From an uncultured Terrimonas sp. (GTDB lineage Bacteria > Bacteroidota > Bacteroidia > Chitinophagales > Chitinophagaceae), in NCBI GenBank assembly GCA_946886925.1, contig CAMPJQ010000031.1:1-12028 (forward strand): a stretch of DNA of 12,028 nt, written 5' to 3'. Each line of letters begins with the position of its first letter. Positions within the stretch are counted from its first letter, which is position 1. The notes under the pieces are model-generated. The model did no database searches, was not told the origin of the DNA, and saw only the letters and a program-made list of their open reading frames with translations. Shown one piece after another: positions 5,610 through 12,028 of this stretch. A program made the position numbers and the translations under genes.

Positions 5610-6725
5610 ATGGCTGAAGAAAAAAAATTATTCAAGGTTACCATTGACAACATCACTGTTGAAGTAGAGCCCGGCACCACCATCCTCAATGCCGCAAGAC
5701 AAATTGGTGGCGACGTAACACCGCCTGCTATGTGCTATTATTCCAAACTGAAGGGCAGTGGTGGTAAATGCCGCACCTGCCTGGTAGAAGTAGCCGCAGG
5801 CTCAACGGCCGATCCGAGACCCATGCCCAAATTAGTGGCATCCTGCAGAACCACCGTAATGGACGGAATGATCGTTAAAAATATTACCAGCGAACGGGTG
5901 TTGGATGCGCGTGAGGGTGTAGTGGAGTTTTTATTGATCAATCACCCGCTGGATTGCCCTATTTGCGACCAGGCCGGCGAATGCGATTTGCAGGATTTGA
6001 GCTATGCGCACGGAACGGAAGGCACGCGCTTCGAGTTTCAAAAGAGAACCTTTACAAAACACAACCTGGGTCCCTACATTCAGTTGCACATGACCAGGTG
6101 CATTCTTTGTTACCGCTGCGTGTATGTCGCCGACCAGTTAACCAATAAAAGAGTGCATGGCATATTAGACCGGGGCGATCATGCAGAAATTGCAACTTAT
6201 ATTGAAAAAGCTCTCGATAACGATTTTATAGGGAATGTAATTGATGTTTGCCCGGTAGGCGCCTTAACAGACAGAACATTCCGTTTTAAAAACCGCGTAT
6301 GGTTTACTAAGCCGGTAAATGCACACCGCAATTGCGATAAATGCTGCGGTAAAGTACATGCATGGTTAAGGGGCGATGAAATACTTCGGGTAACCGGTCG
6401 TAAAGATCAGTGGGGAGAACTGGAAGACTGGATTTGCAATGAATGCCGGTTTGAAAAGAAAAATATCAATGACTGGGAAATTGAGGGACCTACTGCAATT
6501 AACCGCCATTCTGTAATATCCCAGGGGCATTACGCAGGAAAAATCGGAACAACAAAACCAACTGAAACTTTTCCAAATATAATGAATGGCAGACAGCCGA
6601 AGCTGTTGATGGATATACATAGTGTAAGCGAAGTAAATCCTCCGGGTCTTAACCTGGCAGCTATACCCGGCCCGGCTCATTCCGGAGATTTTGAAGAAAA
6701 AAAAGAAATAAGCGATAAGCATTGA
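5610..6725 (+). CDS. nuoG: NADH-quinone oxidoreductase subunit G, short form
   Basis: NuoG carries iron-sulfur clusters linking NuoF to NuoI. The 371-residue product starts with a 2Fe-2S ferredoxin domain with Cys42, Cys54, Cys57 and Cys79 (N1b). It continues with the His-Cys3 site of N5 (His112, Cys116, Cys119, Cys125 in NHPLDCPICDQAGEC) and the N4 ligands Cys164, Cys167, Cys170 and Cys214. A further cysteine group follows: Cys242, Cys245, Cys246, Cys276 and Cys279. The large molybdopterin-oxidoreductase-like domain that makes most NuoG proteins 700-900 residues long is absent; only about 80 unassigned residues follow. As I recall, a short NuoG is normal in Bacteroidota, so this is not a broken gene. 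No Shine-Dalgarno sequence is seen. The stop overlaps the start of a tiny ORF in a TGATG. Confidence 0.96.
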   Translation: MAEEKKLFKVTIDNITVEVEPGTTILNAARQIGGDVTPPAMCYYSKLKGSGGKCRTCLVEVAAGSTADPRPMPKLVASCRTTVMDGMIVKNITSERVLDAREGVVEFLLINHPLDCPICDQAGECDLQDLSYAHGTEGTRFEFQKRTFTKHNLGPYIQLHMTRCILCYRCVYVADQLTNKRVHGILDRGDHAEIATYIEKALDNDFIGNVIDVCPVGALTDRTFRFKNRVWFTKPVNAHRNCDKCCGKVHAWLRGDEILRVTGRKDQWGELEDWICNECRFEKKNINDWEIEGPTAINRHSVISQGHYAGKIGTTKPTETFPNIMNGRQPKLLMDIHSVSEVNPPGLNLAAIPGPAHSGDFEEKKEISDKH

Positions 6726-6826
6726 TGGGCAGGAATGTGAAAGAGGAAAAAGTAGCAGAGCATCCTGTAATGGATGTAAAGAAGATTCAACAAATTGACC
6801 GAATACCTGAATATAAAAACGTATGA
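6725..6826 (+). CDS. Possible 33-residue ORF bridging nuoG and nuoH
   Basis: An ATG at 6725 overlaps the nuoG stop (TGATG). The frame runs 33 codons and ends in a TGA at 6824-6826 that overlaps the nuoH start (ATGA). The product would start MGRNVKEEKVAEHPV, is charged, and has no hydrophobic segment. I recognise no family. The exact overlap at both ends is what would be expected for translational coupling across the gap, whether or not the peptide itself matters. Against it, part of its 5' region (AATGTGAAAGAG) also occurs in the nuoF-nuoG gap, so it may be repeat-derived. It is listed as a low-confidence candidate. Confidence 0.25.
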   Translation: MGRNVKEEKVAEHPVMDVKKIQQIDRIPEYKNV

Positions 6827-7875
6827 CATTACTCGCTTTTGATTGGGGTTTTGCAATAGAGAAGCTGGTATTAATAGCCATTGTAATTACGGTATCGCTT
6901 GTAGTAGCCATGTACGCAACGTATGCCGAACGAAAAGTAGCGGGCTTTATGCAGGACAGGCTCGGGCCTAACCGAGCCGGGCCTTTTGGCTTATTACAAC
7001 CTTTGGCCGACGGGTTAAAATTGTTTTTCAAGGAGGAGATTATCCCCAGTAATTCCAGCAAATTTCTATTTATACTTGGCCCTTGTCTTGCCATGCTTAC
7101 TGCTATGATGACCTCAGCGGTAATACCATGGGGTGGTAAAGTAGAACTGGGTGGACGCATGGTGGATTTACAGGTAGCAGACATCAACATTGGCATCTTA
7201 TATATTTTTGGTGTGGTAAGTTTGGGTGTTTATGGTATGATGATCGGCGGCTGGGCAAGCAACAATAAATATTCTCTTATGGCAGCCCTCAGAGGTGCCA
7301 GTCAGGCTATTAGCTACGAATTGGCTATGGGACTTTCGCTTATCGCTTTGCTGATGCTTACCGGCTCATTAAGTTTAAGAACCATTACCGAGCAGCAAAT
7401 CCAGGGCAACTGGTGGAACATCGTTTATCAGCCCTTAGGCTTTCTGCTGTTTTTTATTTGTGCATTGGCAGAATGTAACCGGGCCCCCTTCGATTTACCC
7501 GAAGCGGAAAGTGAATTGAATATGGGCTATCACCAGGAGTATTCTTCAATGAAACTGGGTTTTTTCCTTTTCTCGGAGTACATCAATATGTTTATCAGTT
7601 GCACCATTATAGCAGTCTTATTTCTGGGGGGGTATGATATGCCGTTTGTGGATGAGGCAAAACTATCAGGGGTTACTGCATTGATTGTAGGACTTGTGGC
7701 ATTATTCGGCAAAACCTTCATACTTATTTTCATATTCATGTGGATAAGATGGACCTTGCCAAGATTCAGGTATGACCAGTTGATGAATCTAGGATGGAAG
7801 GGACTGATCCCGCTGGCATTATTTAATATGGTAATCACCGGGGCTGTTGTATTGCTTACTATGAAAGGACATTGA
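6823..7875 (+). CDS. nuoH: NADH-quinone oxidoreductase subunit H (ND1 type)
   Basis: NuoH is the membrane subunit that anchors the peripheral arm and encloses the quinone channel; it also starts the line of charged residues running through the membrane arm. The 350-residue product is strongly hydrophobic with about eight helices. The first cytoplasmic loop shows AERKVAGFMQDRLGPNRAGP (35-54) followed by FGLLQPLADGLKLFFKEE. The third loop shows ALAECNRAPFDLPEAESEL (214-232) and GYHQEYSSMKLGFF, with the acidic cluster that contacts NuoB and the quinone channel. The length is normal. The start ATG at 6823 shares bases with the stop of the short bridging ORF. The next gap (81 bases) contains a promoter-like sequence and a Shine-Dalgarno site for nuoI. 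The call is firm. Confidence 0.98.
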   Translation: MTLLAFDWGFAIEKLVLIAIVITVSLVVAMYATYAERKVAGFMQDRLGPNRAGPFGLLQPLADGLKLFFKEEIIPSNSSKFLFILGPCLAMLTAMMTSAVIPWGGKVELGGRMVDLQVADINIGILYIFGVVSLGVYGMMIGGWASNNKYSLMAALRGASQAISYELAMGLSLIALLMLTGSLSLRTITEQQIQGNWWNIVYQPLGFLLFFICALAECNRAPFDLPEAESELNMGYHQEYSSMKLGFFLFSEYINMFISCTIIAVLFLGGYDMPFVDEAKLSGVTALIVGLVALFGKTFILIFIFMWIRWTLPRFRYDQLMNLGWKGLIPLALFNMVITGAVVLLTMKGH

Positions 7876-7880
7876 ATTAG

Positions 7881-7911
7881 TTGGGTTGTATAGCTGATAA
7901 AAATACTTTTG
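7881..7911 (+). promoter_or_regulatory. Bacteroidota-type promoter match before nuoI
   Basis: TTG at 7881-7883 is followed after 20 bases by TACTTTTG at 7904-7911, a full match to the -7 pattern TAnnTTTG. The spacing fits the known -33 TTTG, 19-21 bases, TAnnTTTG arrangement of the main Bacteroidota sigma factor; the -33 box here is GTTG, one base off. It lies wholly in the gap after nuoH. A transcript would begin near 7918 and have a leader of about 40 bases to nuoI. It could give extra expression of nuoI and the membrane-arm genes. The evidence is the motif only. Confidence 0.45.
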
Positions 7912-7944
7912 TACAACTTTTAAAACTTCCTTACCGGAAGAATC

Positions 7945-7951
7945 AAAGGAG
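7945..7951 (+). promoter_or_regulatory. Ribosome binding site of nuoI
   Basis: AAAGGAG lies five bases before the ATG at 7957. It is the clearest Shine-Dalgarno sequence in the window and fixes the nuoI start. Its presence just downstream of the promoter-like sequence supports separate expression of this part of the operon. Confidence 0.6.
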
Positions 7952-7956
7952 TAGTT

Positions 7957-8508
7957 ATGGATGCGTTAACACAAAGGGCTAAATTAGTTGACCGGAGGCC
8001 AATGAACTGGCTTGAGAAGATATATTTGTGGGAGATATTTAAGGGTATGGGGATAACCCTGAAACATTTTTTTAAAAAAAAGGTCACGATACAATATCCT
8101 GAAGAAAAGCGCCCCTTTAGCCCGGTGTTCAGGGGGTTGCAGGTGTTGAACCGCGATGAAGAAGGCAGAGAAAGATGTACTGCCTGCGGACTTTGTGCGG
8201 TAGCATGCCCTGCGGAAGCCATCACCATGGAAGGGGCTGAGCGTTTGCCCGGCGAGGAGCACTTATACAGGGAAGAAAAATATGCGGCTAAATATGAAAT
8301 CAATATGCTGCGCTGTATATTTTGTGGTTTGTGTGAAGAAGCTTGTCCTAAAGACGCGATATATTTAAGTGAAACTTTTGCACCTGCCAATTACAGCCGT
8401 AAAAGTTTCATATATGGTAAAGATGATTTGCTGATTCCCGATCCTGCCACGCAGCCGGAGGAATATGCCGCGGCAAAAGGACTTTTGGATAAAAAGAAAA
8501 AATCATAA
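7957..8508 (+). CDS. nuoI: NADH-quinone oxidoreductase subunit I (two 4Fe-4S clusters)
   Basis: NuoI is a ferredoxin-like subunit carrying clusters N6a and N6b, which pass electrons from NuoG to N2 in NuoB. The 183-residue product has two classic motifs: Cys74, Cys77, Cys80 and Cys84 in CTACGLCAVACP, and Cys120, Cys123, Cys126 and Cys130 in CIFCGLCEEACP. In the folded protein the last Cys of each motif completes the opposite cluster. Before them lies the amphipathic N-terminal part with LKHFFKKKVTIQYPEEKRP, which lies on the membrane next to NuoH. The C-terminal tail is lysine-rich. A good Shine-Dalgarno sequence supports the start. nuoJ follows after 33 bases. The call is firm. Confidence 0.98.
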   Translation: MDALTQRAKLVDRRPMNWLEKIYLWEIFKGMGITLKHFFKKKVTIQYPEEKRPFSPVFRGLQVLNRDEEGRERCTACGLCAVACPAEAITMEGAERLPGEEHLYREEKYAAKYEINMLRCIFCGLCEEACPKDAIYLSETFAPANYSRKSFIYGKDDLLIPDPATQPEEYAAAKGLLDKKKKS

Positions 8509-8541
8509 TCCTGATCTGACCAAAACGAACGAAATAAAATA

Positions 8542-9042
8542 ATGGGAATAACACAGCTTCTTTTCTGGATCCTTACTATATTAACACTTGGCAGTGCGCT
8601 GATGGTTATCTTCAGCAAAAACCCCGTTCACAGTATACTGTGGCTGATTGTAACTTTTTTCTCTATTTCGGGGCATTATGTATTGTTGAATGCACAGTTT
8701 CTTGCCATCGTTAATATTATTGTTTATGCAGGCGCTATTATGGTGCTTTTTCTTTTTGTGGTGATGCTCATGAACCTTAATATGCCTGCACCGCCAATGA
8801 AAAAGAAGTGGCTGAAATTTGCAGGTGTGTTGTCTGGTGGCAGCCTGATGCTGGTATTGATAGCCGCTTTAAAAGATACGGAAAGTATACGCCGGGAGAT
8901 ATTAATGCACAGTGGCGATATCGGGCTCATCAATAGTTTGGGAATGGTATTATTTAAAGATTATATATTGCCATTTGAAATAAGCAGCGTACTTTTTTTA
9001 AGCGCTATGGTAGGAGCAGTAGTGATAGGGAAGAAGAATTAG
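8542..9042 (+). CDS. nuoJ: NADH-quinone oxidoreductase subunit J (ND6 type)
   Basis: NuoJ is a five-helix membrane subunit beside NuoA, NuoH and NuoK. The 166-residue product starts directly with a hydrophobic helix and has the family core NPVHSILWLIVTFFSISG (27-44) followed by NIIVYAGAIMVLFLFVVML (58-76). The YAGAI segment is the helix whose pi-bulge moves during turnover in structurally studied enzymes. Asn58 stands where Escherichia coli NuoJ has Glu55 and some other bacteria have Gln. A cytoplasmic loop with the basic MKKKW follows, then two more helices; the protein ends in GKKN. The stop codon TAG lies inside the first unit of a heptamer repeat and is followed by TGA TGA in frame. The call is firm. 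Confidence 0.96.
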   Translation: MGITQLLFWILTILTLGSALMVIFSKNPVHSILWLIVTFFSISGHYVLLNAQFLAIVNIIVYAGAIMVLFLFVVMLMNLNMPAPPMKKKWLKFAGVLSGGSLMLVLIAALKDTESIRREILMHSGDIGLINSLGMVLFKDYILPFEISSVLFLSAMVGAVVIGKKN

Positions 9043-9068
9043 TGATGAGTGATATGTAGTAAGTAATG
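9041..9068 (+). repeat. Heptamer series of the AGTGATG type after nuoJ
   Basis: Four consecutive 7-base units can be read: AGTGATG (9041-9047), AGTGATA (9048-9054), TGTAGTA (9055-9061) and AGTAATG (9062-9068). The first unit overlaps the nuoJ stop codon. The units diverge with distance from nuoJ, which fits decay of a once regular tandem repeat. A related but weaker pattern follows nuoB. Confidence 0.55.
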
Positions 9069-9084
9069 CGGCCGTACATTTTAT

Positions 9085-9119
9085 AATCTGAAACCTGCAA
9101 CCTGTGACCTGCAACTTGT
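9085..9119 (+). repeat. Heptamer series of the AACCTGC type before nuoK
   Basis: Five consecutive 7-base units can be read: AATCTGA, AACCTGC, AACCTGT, GACCTGC and AACTTGT, ending eight bases before the nuoK ATG. The unit differs from the AGTGATG series earlier in the same gap, so two separate heptamer repeats share 84 bases. No hairpin is apparent. Confidence 0.6.
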
Positions 9120-9126
9120 AACATAA

Positions 9127-9468
9127 ATGAACATGACGATCAATCATTATATATTTTTATCTGTGGCGCTATTTTGCATTGGCATAATAGGTGTATTAAC
9201 CCGCCGCAATGTGATCATTATTTTTATGTGTGTTGAGTTAATGCTGAATGCGGTTAATTTATTGCTGGTGGCATTCTCAAAAATGCATTACCTGGCGGCT
9301 TCCACCTTTGATGCGGCTACAAAAGCGGGCACAGATGCGCAGTTATTCGTGTTTTTTATTATGGTAGTAGCGGCGGCCGAAGTAAGTGTAGGATTGGCCA
9401 TTATTGTGATGATGTACCGCAATACCCATTCCATAGATGTAAATTTTTTGAACAGACTAAAACACTAA
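9127..9468 (+). CDS. nuoK: NADH-quinone oxidoreductase subunit K (ND4L type)
   Basis: NuoK is a three-helix membrane subunit between NuoJ and the antiporter-like subunits, with two buried glutamates needed for proton movement. The 113-residue product has Glu37 in [17 protein letters not shown] and Glu85 in [15 protein letters not shown], corresponding to Glu36 and Glu72 of Escherichia coli NuoK. The protein is somewhat longer than the usual 100 or so residues because the loop between helices two and three (about residues 51-71, with [13 protein letters not shown]) is extended by roughly a dozen residues. The tail [14 protein letters not shown] is typical of Bacteroidota as I recall it. The ATG at 9127 is used; a second in-frame ATG lies two codons later and would be nearly equivalent. 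The call is firm. Confidence 0.97.
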   Translation: MNMTINHYIFLSVALFCIGIIGVLTRRNVIIIFMCVELMLNAVNLLLVAFSKMHYLAASTFDAATKAGTDAQLFVFFIMVVAAAEVSVGLAIIVMMYRNTHSIDVNFLNRLKH

Positions 9469-9524
9469 ACGTACAGGAAATAAAGTAGGGCTATTCTTAA
9501 TTTATGTTTTGTACCTGATCTGAT

Positions 9525-11417
9525 ATGAGCAAATTAGTTTACCTGGTTCCCCTGTTTCCGCTGATTGGCTTTCTGATCAACGGACTGGCGCGCAAAAGCT
9601 TATCCAAATCGCTCACCGCCATTATTGGCAGTGGGGTTATACTGCTGTCTTTTATAGTAAGCCTGATATTGTTTTTTGATGTAAAATCCGGTCACACCGG
9701 CGTTGTAAAGCTTTTCGATTTTATTTCTATCGGCTCACTGCAAATACCATTCGCTTTCCAGGTAGACCAGCTATCCTCCATCTTTCTGCTTATCATAACA
9801 GGGGTAGGATTTTTGATTCATGTATATTCAACTGCCTACATGCATGAAGAAACCCCCGCTCATTATGCCCGCTACTTTTCTTATCTCAACCTCTTCGTGT
9901 TTTCCATGTTATTGCTGGTGCTGGGCGCTAACTATCTTATTATGTTCATAGGTTGGGAAGGCGTGGGGCTATGTTCTTACCTGCTCATTGGATACTGGTT
10001 TAAGAATACGGATTTTAACAATGCTGCAAAGAAGGCATTCATAATGAACCGCATTGGCGATTTTGGGTTCCTGCTGGCAGTATTCTGGATGCTTCAGCAG
10101 TTTGGCTCATTAAATTTTGGTGAAATATTCGGCAAGGCCGCGGGTATGGAAATGAACGATATGGCCTTGGTGGGTATTACGCTGCTGCTGTTTCTTGGCG
10201 CCGCCGGCAAAAGCGCACAAATACCTTTGTATACCTGGCTGCCCGATGCCATGGCCGGTCCTACCCCGGTATCGGCGCTCATACATGCAGCTACCATGGT
10301 TACGGCCGGTATTTATATGATTGCAAGGAGTAATATTTTATATACACTCGCACCCACAACACAGGGTGTGGTTGCTGTAGTGGGACTGGCTACTGCCATC
10401 TTTGCGGCCAGTATAGCATTAAAACAAAATGATATTAAAAAAGTGCTGGCCTATTCCACCGTAAGCCAGTTGGGTTATATGTTTTTAGGTTTGGGTGTTG
10501 GTGCATATACCGGGGCCGTATTTCATGTAATGACACATGCTTTTTTTAAGGCACTGCTCTTTCTTGGTGCAGGTTCGGTTATACATGCCATGCATCATGA
10601 GCAGGACATCAGGAAAATGGGAGGGTTAAAAAAATATTTGCCCACCACGCACTGGACTTTCCTGGTGGCCTGCATTGCTATTGCAGGTATTCCGCCGCTC
10701 AGTGGATTCTTTTCGAAAGACGAAATTCTGGCTGCCGCATTTTCTGTAAATAAATTATACTGGATAATCGGCGTACTGGGTGCTGTAATGACCGCCTTCT
10801 ATATGTTCAGGCTATATGCTACTACTTTCCTTGGAAAGTTCAGGGGAACCCAGGACCAGGAGCACCACCTGCACGAAAGCCCCAAAGCGATGACCTGGCC
10901 GCTGATCGTTCTTGCTATTCTTTCCATTGTGGCAGGATTTGCAGGCATCCCAACAGTATTGGGCGGAACGCATCAGTTAGCGAATTTTCTTTCACCTGTT
11001 TTTGCCGGGTCTGTTGCTTTGCAGCATGCACCCCACCTGGATCATTCAACAGAATACCTGCTCATGGGTATTTCTGCCGGGGTTGCAGCGCTTACCATTT
11101 TGTATGCAGTGAGCAGGTTCAGTAAAAAGCCGGACTTAGAGGAAGCGGCCGGCTTTGGCAAAATGCTGGAAAACAAATGGTATGTTGATGAACTGTACGA
11201 TGCGGTTGTTGTAAAACCATTGCGCAATATCTCTGTCTTGTTAAACAATGTAGTAGAGAAACTTGGAATAGACGGCATGGTAAATGGCGTAGGTAAACTG
11301 GTAAATTATGGCGGCCGCCAGTTAAGGTTATTGCAAAATGGTCAGGTAGGTGCGTATATTTTAATGATGGTTGTTGCAGCGTTGGTTTTATTCATTATTC
11401 AATTGTTTGTACTGTAA
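9525..11417 (+). CDS. nuoL: NADH-quinone oxidoreductase subunit L (ND5 type)
   Basis: NuoL is the distal antiporter-like proton-pumping subunit of the membrane arm. The 630-residue product, of normal length, shows the conserved charged residues of the channel: Glu145 in GWEGVGLCSYLLIGYW, Asp179 in MNRIGDFGF, Lys229 in FLGAAGKSAQIPLYTWLPDA, His254 in PVSALIHAATMVTAG, His338 and Lys342 in MTHAFFKALLFLGAGS, and Lys398 in SGFFSKDEIL. After about fourteen helices comes the hydrophilic stretch with KPDLEEAAGFGKML and a long amphipathic segment ending in a last membrane helix, which fits the lateral helix running along the membrane arm. nuoM begins three bases after the stop. The call is firm. Confidence 0.98.
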   Translation: MSKLVYLVPLFPLIGFLINGLARKSLSKSLTAIIGSGVILLSFIVSLILFFDVKSGHTGVVKLFDFISIGSLQIPFAFQVDQLSSIFLLIITGVGFLIHVYSTAYMHEETPAHYARYFSYLNLFVFSMLLLVLGANYLIMFIGWEGVGLCSYLLIGYWFKNTDFNNAAKKAFIMNRIGDFGFLLAVFWMLQQFGSLNFGEIFGKAAGMEMNDMALVGITLLLFLGAAGKSAQIPLYTWLPDAMAGPTPVSALIHAATMVTAGIYMIARSNILYTLAPTTQGVVAVVGLATAIFAASIALKQNDIKKVLAYSTVSQLGYMFLGLGVGAYTGAVFHVMTHAFFKALLFLGAGSVIHAMHHEQDIRKMGGLKKYLPTTHWTFLVACIAIAGIPPLSGFFSKDEILAAAFSVNKLYWIIGVLGAVMTAFYMFRLYATTFLGKFRGTQDQEHHLHESPKAMTWPLIVLAILSIVAGFAGIPTVLGGTHQLANFLSPVFAGSVALQHAPHLDHSTEYLLMGISAGVAALTILYAVSRFSKKPDLEEAAGFGKMLENKWYVDELYDAVVVKPLRNISVLLNNVVEKLGIDGMVNGVGKLVNYGGRQLRLLQNGQVGAYILMMVVAALVLFIIQLFVL

Positions 11418-11420
11418 GCT

Positions 11421-12028
11421 ATGAACCCTAATGACGTTTTAATTACATTTCCGGAATTGCTGATATGGTTCCCCCTGCTGAGCGGACTGGTAGCTTTTTT
11501 CCTGGCCAAAGGCGATAGCGCAAAACGATGGGCGGTTATCTCTTCTTTTATTACGGTTGCCATAGTGGCTGCCAGTTTCTTTTTTACAGATAAAAATTAT
11601 TTCCATTTTAATAATGTAAGTTATGTGTGGATGCCTTCCATTGGCAGCAGCTTTGCGCTGATGTATGATGGAATGGGGCGAATGCTTTGTTTGCTAACCG
11701 CGCTTGCTTTTCCACTTGCTTTTTTAGCTACCTATAATACCAGCTATTTAAAATCAAATAATTTTTATGGTTTAATGCTGTTGTCGCAAGCAGGTTTGAT
11801 GGGTGTGTTTTGCGCTATGGACGCGCTGGTGTTTTACTTCTTCTGGGAACTGGCCATTATTCCCATTTATTTTCTCGCTTCACAATGGGGTGGTGAAAAA
11901 CGCATACAGGCAACATTTAAATTTTTTGTGTACACTTTTGCAGCATCGTTGTTGTTATTGATTGGCATCATTTTCGTTTACCTGCATACACCCGATGCCA
12001 GCTTTTCCATCCATTCTTTTCTGAAAGC
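11421..12028 (+). CDS. nuoM: NADH-quinone oxidoreductase subunit M, N-terminal part
   Basis: The first 202 codons of nuoM are present; the gene runs off the end of the window. NuoM is the middle antiporter-like proton-pumping subunit (ND4 type). The visible protein starts MNPNDVLITFPELLIWFPLL, has several hydrophobic helices, and includes Glu143 in YFFWELAIIPIYFLASQWGG, the conserved channel glutamate equivalent to Glu144 of Escherichia coli NuoM. The next expected element, the FKFFVYTFAASLLLLIG helix, also fits. The ATG at 11421 lies three bases after the nuoL stop, so translation is probably coupled to nuoL. The channel lysine of the later helices is beyond the window. The identification by motif and gene order is firm. 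Confidence 0.96.
   Translation, partial: MNPNDVLITFPELLIWFPLLSGLVAFFLAKGDSAKRWAVISSFITVAIVAASFFFTDKNYFHFNNVSYVWMPSIGSSFALMYDGMGRMLCLLTALAFPLAFLATYNTSYLKSNNFYGLMLLSQAGLMGVFCAMDALVFYFFWELAIIPIYFLASQWGGEKRIQATFKFFVYTFAASLLLLIGIIFVYLHTPDASFSIHSFLK

Noticed and set aside
6366..7196. Long open frame of 276 codons on the minus strand
   Set aside because: It lies opposite nuoG and nuoH, whose motifs are clear. Its product has no recognisable domain. It looks like a by-product of codon use on the coding strand.
9510..9518. TATGTTTTG before nuoL as a promoter -7 box
   Set aside because: It has one T too many for TAnnTTTG and no TTG at the right distance upstream.
1..12028. CRISPR array, tRNA or rRNA genes, transposase, phage or defence genes
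   Set aside because: No regular spaced repeats, RNA gene signatures or such protein motifs were seen. The only mobile-like traces are the repeats and relic in the gaps.

Overview
The window is a stretch of a respiratory complex I (NADH:quinone oxidoreductase, nuo) operon, entirely on the + strand. The order is nuoA (3' end only), nuoB, nuoC, nuoD, nuoE, a VOC-family gene, nuoF, a gene-poor 402-base gap, nuoG, nuoH, nuoI, nuoJ, nuoK, nuoL and nuoM (5' part only). Several traits point to Bacteroidota, most likely a Chitinophagaceae-like member. NuoC and NuoD are separate proteins, and NuoG is a short form of 371 residues without the large molybdopterin-type domain. Most start codons lack a Shine-Dalgarno sequence. 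One gap carries a match to the Bacteroidota promoter pattern (TTG, 20 bases, TAnnTTTG). Base composition looks moderate, with fairly A+T-rich gaps. The genus cannot be read from the sequence alone.

Layout: positions 1-3355 hold nuoA to nuoE (hydrophilic connecting module B, C, D and the first NADH-module subunit E). Positions 3392-3805 hold a glyoxalase/PhnB-like VOC gene that is not a complex I subunit. Positions 3855-6725 hold nuoF and nuoG, completing the NADH-oxidising arm. They are separated by 5208-5609, which contains a decayed C-terminal piece of a GxxExxY-family protein framed by degenerate short repeats. Positions 6823-12028 hold the membrane arm (H, J, K, L, M) and the two-cluster ferredoxin-like subunit I.

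Together the genes encode an electron path NADH, FMN (NuoF), iron-sulfur chain (F, G, I, B), quinone (site at B/D/H), coupled to proton translocation by H, J, K, L, M and presumably a nuoN just beyond the window. All key cluster ligands checked in B, E, F, G and I are present, so the complex looks functional.

The unusual material lies between the genes. Four gaps (nuoB-C, D-E, F-G, J-K) carry degenerate 7-8-base tandem repeats or repeat fragments, one gap carries a protein relic, and the nuoG-nuoH gap is bridged exactly by a 33-codon ORF. I found no convincing new multi-gene system. The points most worth following are the GxxExxY relic with its flanking repeats, the VOC gene inside the operon, and the atypical fourth cysteine site of NuoG.
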